From: Bacteroidota bacterium
GTDB lineage: Bacteria; Bacteroidota; Bacteroidia; Bacteroidales; Bacteroidaceae
DNA length: 7,847 bases
Reading direction: 5' to 3'
Assembly: GCA_023415545.1 (NCBI GenBank)
Contig: JAEZKJ010000128.1
Coordinates: forward strand, 1 to 7,847
This document shows positions 1 to 5,880 of the stretch, in pieces. A program made the translations under genes and the position numbers. The number at the start of each line of letters is the position of its first letter. Within the stretch, counting starts at the first letter, position 1. The notes beneath the pieces were generated by a model. The model saw only the letters and a list, made by a program, of their open reading frames with translations, did no database searches and was not told the origin of the DNA.

Positions 1-1583
1 CCGTGTTCAATTTGTTGTAAAATATCATTTTTCCCATCAGGTTGATGAATCTCTGTTACGTGATTAACTTGGTCTATTAAAGTTGCATCTATTTCCGGTT
101 TAAACTCTTCGTAAGCTAATGATAAAATATATGTTTCACCTGCTTGTGACTCTATTCGAAGATCAAAGTCACCGGCATCATGCCAACCTCCAACATTTAT
201 TCCAGGAACTTTTTCAAAATCTTTGTATTTTGAAATACCCTCTTTTTGATCATATCCATCTATATGATTATAAGCCGGCGCCATCCTCGCATCGTCCATG
301 TGACATGAGTCGTGCCATACTCTATACTTTTCATTAACACGCATATGACACATCTGAACAGGCAAGAAATATTCAATTACAGGTTGCCATACACCTCGAT
401 CGTATACATCATTTGCAACTCGGAAGATAGGAGATAGTGATTGTCCATATTTTACCCTATATAATCCTGGAGTTTTAATATCCGAAAAATCAGCTTTCAG
501 ATAATTATATCTAAGGAATTTGCCCCAATTTTGAGGATTGATAGTTTTTACAACACTCTCTTTATCTGAATCAATTTTAATAAGTTGAGCTTTACCGATT
601 ATTGAATCACGGCTATCTTTTTCAATAACAGCAATCTTCTCCTGATTTGGATGATAACCAATCTGTGATGTCTGAACAACGGGTTTATATATCCAATCAC
701 TTACTACATTAGGAAGGATAATCCATTTTATTGCACCTTTTGTAGCACCAGGCTTTATCTCACTCCTTAAAACAAACCATCCATTATTGTGATTCATCCT
801 ACCATCATATAATTTTAAATCACCGGTAAGCGACTCAATAGTTATTTTGTTATATGGATCATCAGGACGAGATGTAAATTTTTTACCTATAGCATATGGT
901 TCGGCTATAACATCATCAGCAACGATAGGTGAGTAGCCTTTTCCGATTAATCTGTTAATATCGGCTAACGGAGCTTTTTCATTGTGATAATTTCCATTAT
1001 GAAAGATATTCGACATCGTAACTTGTAATGGAGAATTAGGTTGTTGAGGAAAAATGCCTGTTTGGTCATCCATAATCCAAGGTTTTCCAAACAGTGAACC
1101 CGGGAAAAATTCGAGATTAAAGCCAACCTTACCTATAAATTCAGAAGGTATAGGTTTATCTAAATCTACTGTTACTAAAATGTAATCGCCTAAACTTTCA
1201 CTTTTTACGCTATATTTAAGATTCAAATTAGGGTATATCATAGGATTAAAACCTGTGAGATGTCTTGATGAGTCAGGATAACAAAGAGTAGCAGTTATAC
1301 TATTGCCATCAATTGTTCTACTTAACTGTTTAGGAACAGGCTGCCATTGACCGGGAGTTGCCTCTAATCGAATATCTCCGTTTGTAGCAACTCTATGTCC
1401 ATTCATTATAATACTAACTCCACCTTGATGACCTTCAGGATAAATATCATCAAAAGCCATTACATCAACACCTCTATTTTTAAAGTAACCTGATTTTGTT
1501 ATTTCAAAATTTTGTGCATTTATAGAGATTGATGAACATACCAATAGTGTTATTAGAAGAGATAAAGAGTAGATTTGTTTCAT
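1..1583 (-). CDS. Glycoside hydrolase family 9 (cellulase-like) protein, 3' end outside window
   Basis: Exported GH9 protein; 527 residues are visible without a stop, and the C-terminus lies beyond the left edge. Residues 1 to about 22 are a signal peptide ending ISINA-QN. Residues 23 to about 290 form a beta-rich region I cannot assign (it includes GVDVMAFDDIYPEGHQGG). Residues about 300-390 are a CelD_N Ig-like domain, recognised from TSQIGYHPNQEKIAV with G309. The catalytic domain starts near residue 394 (VYDRGVWQP) and carries GGWHDAGDFDLR, where D469 and D472 are the paired aspartates of the GH9 DAGD motif that activate water. The general-acid Glu of GH9 lies near the C-terminus and is not visible. 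The sequence after DAGD is FDLRIESQ, not the GKY seen in classical endoglucanases. GH9 enzymes usually cut beta-1,4-glucans, but the pectin context leaves the substrate open. ATG at 1581-1583 is chosen because it begins the signal peptide; a consensus promoter lies upstream. Confidence 0.88.
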   Translation of the reverse strand, partial: MKQIYSLSLLITLLVCSSISINAQNFEITKSGYFKNRGVDVMAFDDIYPEGHQGGVSIIMNGHRVATNGDIRLEATPGQWQPVPKQLSRTIDGNSITATLCYPDSSRHLTGFNPMIYPNLNLKYSVKSESLGDYILVTVDLDKPIPSEFIGKVGFNLEFFPGSLFGKPWIMDDQTGIFPQQPNSPLQVTMSNIFHNGNYHNEKAPLADINRLIGKGYSPIVADDVIAEPYAIGKKFTSRPDDPYNKITIESLTGDLKLYDGRMNHNNGWFVLRSEIKPGATKGAIKWIILPNVVSDWIYKPVVQTSQIGYHPNQEKIAVIEKDSRDSIIGKAQLIKIDSDKESVVKTINPQNWGKFLRYNYLKADFSDIKTPGLYRVKYGQSLSPIFRVANDVYDRGVWQPVIEYFLPVQMCHMRVNEKYRVWHDSCHMDDARMAPAYNHIDGYDQKEGISKYKDFEKVPGINVGGWHDAGDFDLRIESQAGETYILSLAYEEFKPEIDATLIDQVNHVTEIHQPDGKNDILQQIEH

Positions 1584-1632
1584 ATCTATTTAAAGGTTTA
1601 CGTTAAGACTTATAGTTTATTATTAGATATAA

Positions 1633-1665
1633 CAAATCTAAAAAAATATTCACGAGATTAACAAA
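1633..1665 (-). promoter_or_regulatory. Bacteroides-type promoter of the GH9 gene
   Basis: On the minus strand, TTTG (1665-1662) is followed after 21 bases by TAGATTTG (1640-1633). This matches the Bacteroides -33/-7 consensus of TTTG and TAnnTTTG with a normal spacer of about 19-21 bases. Transcription would start a few bases downstream, near 1626, giving a leader of roughly 43 bases with no clear Shine-Dalgarno sequence. It is the best promoter match in the window, and having both boxes suggests it may not depend fully on an activator. Confidence 0.65.
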
Positions 1666-1673
1666 TAAATCTC
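1654..1673. repeat. Inverted repeat spanning the -33 box of the GH9 promoter
   Basis: GAGATT (1654-1659) and AATCTC (1668-1673) are perfect 6-bp inverted arms around an 8-base spacer that contains the -33 TTTG of the GH9 promoter on the minus strand. The position would suit an operator where a dimeric protein competes with RNA polymerase. The arms are short and the region is AT-rich, so chance is possible. Confidence 0.35.
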
Positions 1674-1700
1674 TTATTTCTATAAATATAGAGTGATATA

Positions 1701-1726
1701 ATTCCAAAATATTTCTAATATGGAAT
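1701..1726. repeat. Imperfect inverted repeat between the membrane protein and GH9 genes
   Basis: ATTCC (1701-1705) pairs with GGAAT (1722-1726) and ATATT (1709-1713) pairs with AATAT (1717-1721), leaving a 3-base bulge (AAA) and a 3-base loop. It lies about 62 bases past the stop of the hemolysin III-type gene and upstream of the GH9 promoter. It could be a weak terminator for the first gene, but there is no clear T-run on the minus strand after it. A protein-binding site upstream of GH9 is an alternative. Confidence 0.3.
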
Positions 1727-1788
1727 ACTCTTAATTAAATGTAATAAAATGATTTAAAGTAGATAACAGATATAAGTTGTAGTATTAT

Positions 1789-2409
1789 TTATAATATCAG
1801 CCAAACTACAGCAAGATGTGATAGTGTTCCTCCTAATACAAAGAGATGCCATATAGCATGGAAAAAAGGAGTTTTTTTATCGTTAGCATAAAAATAGCAA
1901 CCGGCGGAATAAGACAAACCTTCACATAGTAAAAAGATTAATGCTAACGGTGATAAATAATTCCATACAGATGGAGCAATAATTATAACGCTCCAACCCA
2001 TAATAAGATAAATTGCCAAAGATAACTTGGGATATTTATTTAGGAAAAAAATCTTATAAAAAACGCCCAATAAAGCAATACCCCACAAAATACCAAACAT
2101 TATCCAACCTAATAAACCTCCAACGGCACATAATAATATTGGTGTATATGATGCTGCAATAAGCATATAAATGTTTATATGATCAATGTAGCGTAATAAA
2201 GTCTTTGCTTTACCAGGAAGTGACCAGTGATAAATAGTTGAAGAAGTATACATAAGAAACCCTGAAAAACAGAAAATCAAGATGGAGAATGTAGCTAAAA
2301 ATCCATTATTCTTAAGCATAAATAGCGATAATGCAATAGGCATTATTATCATGCCCGATAAATGAGTTATACTGTTTGCTATCTCCTCTTTTGACTGTCT
2401 GATTTTCAT
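1789..2409 (-). CDS. Hemolysin III / PAQR family membrane protein
   Basis: A 206-residue, very hydrophobic protein, the usual length for bacterial HlyIII (YqfA/TrhA-like) proteins, with about seven predicted membrane segments. Family motifs are present in order: EEIANSITHLSG at residues 8-19, SSTIYH at 56-61, RYIDHINIY at 73-81 and HAIWH at 184-188, then H198. By analogy with adiponectin receptors, H61, H184 and H188 would bind zinc, with S57 and D76 also in the site (the S-x3-H, D, H-x3-H signature of the wider hydrolase-like superfamily). The family has been linked to membrane lipid homeostasis; 'hemolysin' is a historical label. ATG at 2407-2409 is supported by AGAGGA five bases upstream. 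It is transcribed divergently from the GH28 gene and shares a strand with GH9, but it has its own promoter-like element and a 205-bp gap, so it is probably a neighbour with no role in pectin use. Confidence 0.9.
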   Translation of the reverse strand: MKIRQSKEEIANSITHLSGMIIMPIALSLFMLKNNGFLATFSILIFCFSGFLMYTSSTIYHWSLPGKAKTLLRYIDHINIYMLIAASYTPILLCAVGGLLGWIMFGILWGIALLGVFYKIFFLNKYPKLSLAIYLIMGWSVIIIAPSVWNYLSPLALIFLLCEGLSYSAGCYFYANDKKTPFFHAIWHLFVLGGTLSHLAVVWLIL

Positions 2410-2413
2410 TTAT

Positions 2414-2419
2414 TCCTCT
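2414..2419 (-). promoter_or_regulatory. Shine-Dalgarno sequence of the hemolysin III-type gene
   Basis: On the minus strand AGAGGA lies 4-5 bases before the ATG at 2409-2407. It is the only convincing Shine-Dalgarno sequence in the window; the exported hydrolases have A/T-rich leaders instead. It supports the chosen start. Confidence 0.55.
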
Positions 2420-2430
2420 ATTTTAATGCA

Positions 2431-2438
2431 CAAATGTA
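2431..2438 (-). promoter_or_regulatory. Candidate -7 element for the hemolysin III-type gene
   Basis: TACATTTG on the minus strand matches TAnnTTTG and lies 21 bases before the start codon. No TTTG is found at the normal -33 distance (the nearest, at 2475-2472, is 33 bases away), so only half the consensus is present. Confidence 0.4.
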
Positions 2439-2470
2439 GAGTAAATTAAGCAATTATTACTATATAACTG

Positions 2471-2500
2471 TCAAATAATACACAATAAATAGGTATTTGA
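2471..2500. repeat. Inverted repeat in the divergent promoter region
   Basis: TCAAATA (2471-2477) and TATTTGA (2494-2500) are perfect 7-bp inverted arms separated by 16 bases, about 23 bp centre to centre. The right arm ends 4 bases before the -7 element proposed for the GH28 gene. It could be an operator acting on GH28 and possibly on the divergent gene; AT-rich composition makes a chance match possible. Confidence 0.35.
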
Positions 2501-2504
2501 TAAA

Positions 2505-2512
2505 TAATTTTG
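2505..2512 (+). promoter_or_regulatory. Candidate -7 element for the GH28-GH43 unit
   Basis: TAATTTTG matches the Bacteroides -7 consensus TAnnTTTG. It implies a transcript start near 2519 and a short leader of about 17 bases. No TTTG is present 19-21 bases upstream, which would fit activator dependence. No Shine-Dalgarno sequence precedes the ATG at 2536. Confidence 0.45.
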
Positions 2513-2535
2513 CTCATTATCTAATTTAACCAATT

Positions 2536-4134
2536 ATGAAACAAAAATTATTAAAAAAGAGTGTGATAGCTATAACATTTTCTCTTTTATTAAATCCTTT
2601 TACAAGAATAAATTCACAAGAGAAGAATTATAGTGATATAGTTATAAATACTCCTTTTATTATTGAAAATATTTCGTCTGCATCTTTTCAATCATATAGT
2701 GTAAATATAAAAGATTTCGGTGCTGTAGCTGATGGTAAAACACTAAATACAACCCCTATAAATAATGCCATAAAAAATGTGCATGAAAAAGGAGGAGGAA
2801 AGGTTATTATTCCGAGTGGTTTATGGCTAACTGGTCCTATAGAAATTCTGAGTAATGTAAATTTATATACAGAAAAGAATGCCCTAATCCTTTTCACTGA
2901 TGATCACAATCAATATCCTATTATTAATGCTTCATTTGAAGGATTAGTCACTAAAAGATGTCAATCACCAATATATTCTAGAAATGCAACAAATATTGCT
3001 ATCACTGGTAATGGCATTTTTGATGGTAATGGTGATACTTGGAGACCAGTAAAAAAAGATAAACTTACCCCTTCACAATGGAACAATATCAAGAATAAAG
3101 GTGGTGTAGTAGATAAAGATGATAGAATATGGTATCCTAGTGAGAGTTCTTTTAAAGGTTCAAAATTAACTACTGATTTTAATGTTCCTAAAGAAATAAA
3201 TAGTGAAGAAGAGTGGAATTCGATACGTGATTGGTTACGTCCGGTTTTATTAAGTTTTTCTAATTGCAGTAAAGTATTATTGCAAGGTGTAACATTCAAA
3301 AATTCTCCAAGTTGGTGCCTTCACCCTCTTTTATGTGAGGATTTAATAATTGACAATATCAACGTTTCTAACCCATGGTATTCTCAGAATGGAGATGGTT
3401 TAGATTTGGAATCATGTAACAGAGTACTAGTACAAAACTCACTGTTTGATGCCGGTGATGATGCTATATGTATTAAATCGGGTAAAGATGAACAGGGAAG
3501 GAAACGAGGTGAACCTTGTCAAAATATTATTGTGAGAGATAATATCGTACTTCATGGACATGGTGGATTTGTTGTTGGAAGCGAGATGTCAGGTGGTGTA
3601 AAAAATATATATGTAAGTAACTGTACTTTCTTAGGTACTGACGTAGGACTCAGATTTAAAAGTACAAGAGGAAGAGGTGGGGTCGTTGAAAATATTTTCA
3701 TTGATAATATCAATATGGTAAACATTCCTAATGACGCAATTCTTTTTGATCTATTTTATGGTGGTAAGTCAAGAGAAGAGGAAATAAGCGAAGGTAAAAC
3801 ATTATATAGTGAGGAAAAATACCCGGTAACAGAGGAGACACCATCGTTTAAAAATATTCATATACAGAATATAACATGTAATGGAGTTGGAAGTGCTGCT
3901 TTGTTTAATGGATTACCTGAAATGAGAATAGAAAATGTTAACCTTGAGAACATAAATATTATAAATGCCAATAGTGGATTTATAATTAATAATGTAAATA
4001 ATATCAAAATAGATAACGTAAATATCCAAACGGTAACCGGGAGAAATAGATTTGAATTAAAAAATATATCAAACATTGAGATTAACGACGAATTATATAA
4101 AACTATCGATAATAAAGCTATAATCATAAATTAA
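2536..4134 (+). CDS. Polygalacturonase, glycoside hydrolase family 28
   Basis: Exported 532-residue enzyme that hydrolyses alpha-1,4-galacturonosyl bonds in pectin. A signal peptide covers about residues 1-27 (cleavage near INS-QE). The right-handed beta-helix begins at VNIKDFGAVADGKT (residues 56-69), the usual pectate lyase-like N-terminal motif. All GH28 active-site motifs are present: NGDGLD (285-290, D287), DAGDD (305-309, D308 and D309), HGHGG (340-344, H342) and RFKS (373-376, R373 and K375). Helix rungs of the form NIxIxNI continue to about residue 520. A segment at about 165-235 (TWRPVKK through RDWLRP) is inserted relative to classical fungal enzymes; as I recall, many Bacteroides GH28 proteins have it, and added loops of this kind can favour exo action. 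Exo versus endo mode cannot be settled here. The gene is first in its unit; its TAA overlaps the next ATG by one base. Confidence 0.95.
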   Translation: MKQKLLKKSVIAITFSLLLNPFTRINSQEKNYSDIVINTPFIIENISSASFQSYSVNIKDFGAVADGKTLNTTPINNAIKNVHEKGGGKVIIPSGLWLTGPIEILSNVNLYTEKNALILFTDDHNQYPIINASFEGLVTKRCQSPIYSRNATNIAITGNGIFDGNGDTWRPVKKDKLTPSQWNNIKNKGGVVDKDDRIWYPSESSFKGSKLTTDFNVPKEINSEEEWNSIRDWLRPVLLSFSNCSKVLLQGVTFKNSPSWCLHPLLCEDLIIDNINVSNPWYSQNGDGLDLESCNRVLVQNSLFDAGDDAICIKSGKDEQGRKRGEPCQNIIVRDNIVLHGHGGFVVGSEMSGGVKNIYVSNCTFLGTDVGLRFKSTRGRGGVVENIFIDNINMVNIPNDAILFDLFYGGKSREEEISEGKTLYSEEKYPVTEETPSFKNIHIQNITCNGVGSAALFNGLPEMRIENVNLENINIINANSGFIINNVNNIKIDNVNIQTVTGRNRFELKNISNIEINDELYKTIDNKAIIIN

Positions 4135-5768
4135 TGAAGAGACTTAAATTAATACTATTAATATTAGCTTATACAAACATAGTTATTGGTCAAAACTATG
4201 TTTCAAAAGTATGGAGTGCAGATAATGGTGACGAAACATATAAAAATCCTATTCTTTATGCTGATTATTCCGATCCTGATGCTTGTCGCGTTGGCGATGA
4301 TTATTATTTAACCTCATCTAGTTTTAATTCTATCCCAGGATTACAGATTCTTCATTCAAAAGATTTAGTGAATTGGGAAATTATTGGAGCTGCTGTACCA
4401 TTTGCTTTACCGCCAACTTCAGATAAATTACCACAACAAGGTAATAGAGTATGGGCCCCATCTATTCGTTACCATAATGATACATTTTATATTTTTTGGG
4501 GTGATCCTGATCAAGGTATTTTTATGACTAAAACCAAAAATCCTAAATCTCTTTGGAGTGAGCCTATATTAGTTAAGAAGTGTAAAGGAGTTATCGATAC
4601 TACTCCTTTATGGGATGATGATGGAAAGGTGTATTTAGTACATGCATACGCTGGAAGTAGAGCTGGATTGAAGAGTGTTATAGCTATATGTGAGCTTAAT
4701 GAGAATGGTGATAAAGTCATTACTCAGTCAAGAATAATTTATGATGGTCATGAAGATAATCCTACTTGTGAAGGTCCTAAACTTTACAAGAAAAATGGGA
4801 AATATTATATTCTTCTACCCGCAGGTGGTGTAGCAACAGGTTGGCAATTGGCTTTGAGATCAGATAATATTTATGGACCTTATCAATCGAAAGTTGTTAT
4901 GGCTCAAGGCAAGAGTGATGTTAATGGCCCACACCAAGGAGCATGGGTGACTACTACTACAGGAGAAGATTGGTTCCTTCATTTCCAAGATTTGGGTCCA
5001 TATGGTAGAGTTGTGCATTTGCAACCTATGTGTTGGAAAAATGATTGGCCTGTAATAGGAGTCGATAAAGATAATGATGGATGTGGTGAACCGGTAAAAA
5101 CATATAGAAAACCTAATGTAGGGAACAAATATCCCATATTTAATCCCCAGGAGAGTGACGAATTTAACTCTATTGAAATGGGTAAACATTGGCAATGGCA
5201 AGCAAATTCGGATGATAAATGGGCCTTTTTTGATTCTTCAAGAGGTATGGTTAGGTTATACTCTTATCCTGTTGTCGATAATTACAAGAATATGTGGGAT
5301 TTACCGAATATAATGATGCAAAAAACTCCGGCTCCAAACTTTATTGTAACAACGAAACTAAAATTTTCACCATCAGATAAATATATAGGAGAGAAAACAG
5401 GGTTAGTAGTAATGGGACTTGACTATGCTGCAATGATGATTGAAAATAGAGAGGATGGTATTTATTTGTCACAACTATCATGCAAAGATGCAGATAAAGG
5501 TAACAAAGAGACTGAGCATGCGAGTATAAAAGTAGATAGTAATAATCCTATATATCTAAGGGCTGTTTTTAAAAATAATGATAACAATCCCACTTGTATC
5601 TTTTCCTATAGTAAAGATGGTAATAGATATAATTTGATAGGAAATACCTTTAAAGTAAGAGAAGGTAAATGGGTTGGAGCAAAGGTCGGTATAGTATGTT
5701 ACCGTCCTTCTATTGTTACTAACGATGGTGGATGGAGTGACTTTGATTGGTTTAGAATTGAAAATTAA
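4134..5768 (+). CDS. Glycoside hydrolase family 43 enzyme with C-terminal beta-sandwich (arabinofuranosidase or xylosidase type)
   Basis: Exported 544-residue protein with a signal peptide at about 1-19 (VIG-QN). The five-bladed beta-propeller covers about residues 37-325. Catalytic residues are placed by motif: base D47 in YSDPDA, transition-state-stabilising D155 in VIDTTPLWDDDG, general acid E213 in TCEGPKLY, plus H267 in GPHQGAWV, a conserved central His in many GH43 enzymes. Residues about 335-544 form a lectin-like beta-sandwich of the kind that completes the active site in GH43 xylosidases and arabinofuranosidases, starting with FNPQESDEFNS and ending DFDWFRIEN. The subfamily resembles GH43_12 from memory, but this is not certain. 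Likely activity is release of alpha-L-arabinofuranose or beta-D-xylose; with polygalacturonase as partner, side chains of pectin (arabinan or xylogalacturonan) are plausible. The ATG overlaps the GH28 stop (TAATG), so translation is probably coupled. Confidence 0.92.
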   Translation: MKRLKLILLILAYTNIVIGQNYVSKVWSADNGDETYKNPILYADYSDPDACRVGDDYYLTSSSFNSIPGLQILHSKDLVNWEIIGAAVPFALPPTSDKLPQQGNRVWAPSIRYHNDTFYIFWGDPDQGIFMTKTKNPKSLWSEPILVKKCKGVIDTTPLWDDDGKVYLVHAYAGSRAGLKSVIAICELNENGDKVITQSRIIYDGHEDNPTCEGPKLYKKNGKYYILLPAGGVATGWQLALRSDNIYGPYQSKVVMAQGKSDVNGPHQGAWVTTTTGEDWFLHFQDLGPYGRVVHLQPMCWKNDWPVIGVDKDNDGCGEPVKTYRKPNVGNKYPIFNPQESDEFNSIEMGKHWQWQANSDDKWAFFDSSRGMVRLYSYPVVDNYKNMWDLPNIMMQKTPAPNFIVTTKLKFSPSDKYIGEKTGLVVMGLDYAAMMIENREDGIYLSQLSCKDADKGNKETEHASIKVDSNNPIYLRAVFKNNDNNPTCIFSYSKDGNRYNLIGNTFKVREGKWVGAKVGIVCYRPSIVTNDGGWSDFDWFRIEN

Positions 5769-5784
5769 AGTTTTTTACTTTAAT
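5764..5784. repeat. Perfect 8-bp inverted repeat over the GH43 stop codon
   Basis: ATTAAAGT (5764-5771) and ACTTTAAT (5777-5784) are exact inverted arms around a TTTTT loop. The left arm includes the TAA stop of the GH43 gene and the right arm overlaps the first direct repeat by three bases. A hairpin this AT-rich would be weak and is not followed by a T-run on the plus strand, so it may be only a poor terminator or a 3'-end protector. There is no better terminator between the two units. Confidence 0.35.
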
Positions 5785-5817
5785 CAAAAAATAGACATGA
5801 TAAATCAAAAAATAGAC
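5782..5817 (+). repeat. Two 15-bp direct repeats with 21-bp period; likely activator binding site
   Basis: AATCAAAAAATAGAC occurs exactly at 5782-5796 and again at 5803-5817, separated by 6 bases, so both copies lie on the same face of the helix, two turns apart. The second copy ends 22 bases before the TAnnTTTG element of the GH105 unit, where a -33 box would be expected but is missing. This geometry suits an AraC-type DNA-binding domain, as found in the hybrid two-component regulators that control many Bacteroides polysaccharide loci. The repeat is directly seen; the regulator class is inferred, and no regulator gene is in the window. Confidence 0.6.
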
Positions 5818-5839
5818 TATATAAAAATATAGTTTAGTA

Positions 5840-5847
5840 TATATTTG
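5840..5847 (+). promoter_or_regulatory. Candidate -7 element for the GH105-CE8 unit
   Basis: TATATTTG matches TAnnTTTG, giving a start near 5854 and a leader of about 27 bases before the ATG at 5881. No TTTG lies at the -33 position; instead the direct repeats end just upstream, as expected of an activator-dependent promoter. A small inverted repeat (CTATAT, AAAA, ATATAG at 5817-5832) sits between. No Shine-Dalgarno sequence is seen. Confidence 0.5.
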
Positions 5848-5880
5848 TATTAAAAGCTATTCTTACTTAATAATAAAACT

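Noticed and set aside
119..337. Plus-strand open frame of 72 codons
   Set aside because: It lies antisense within the GH9 coding region, whose frame is open with clear motifs; the translated product has no recognisable features.
1518..1583. Lipoprotein signal in the GH9 leader (LLVC)
   Set aside because: The residue before Cys is Val, not the small residue of a lipobox, and a standard signal peptidase I site (NA-QN) follows.
2961..3299. Minus-strand open frame of 112 codons inside the GH28 gene
   Set aside because: It is antisense to a well-supported GH28 sequence and its composition looks like a reverse-strand shadow.
3858..4127. Minus-strand open frame with a hydrophobic translation inside the GH28 gene
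   Set aside because: The hydrophobic look comes from reading the antisense of Asn/Ile-rich beta-helix codons (AAT, ATA, AAC); no promoter or start signal supports it.
4860..5201. Minus-strand open frame of 113 codons inside the GH43 gene
   Set aside because: Antisense to conserved GH43 sequence including the GPHQGAWV motif; no independent support.
5782..5817. Short CRISPR-like array
   Set aside because: Only two 15-bp units with a 6-bp gap; repeats and spacer are far too short, no cas genes are present, and the placement before a -7 box fits a regulatory site.
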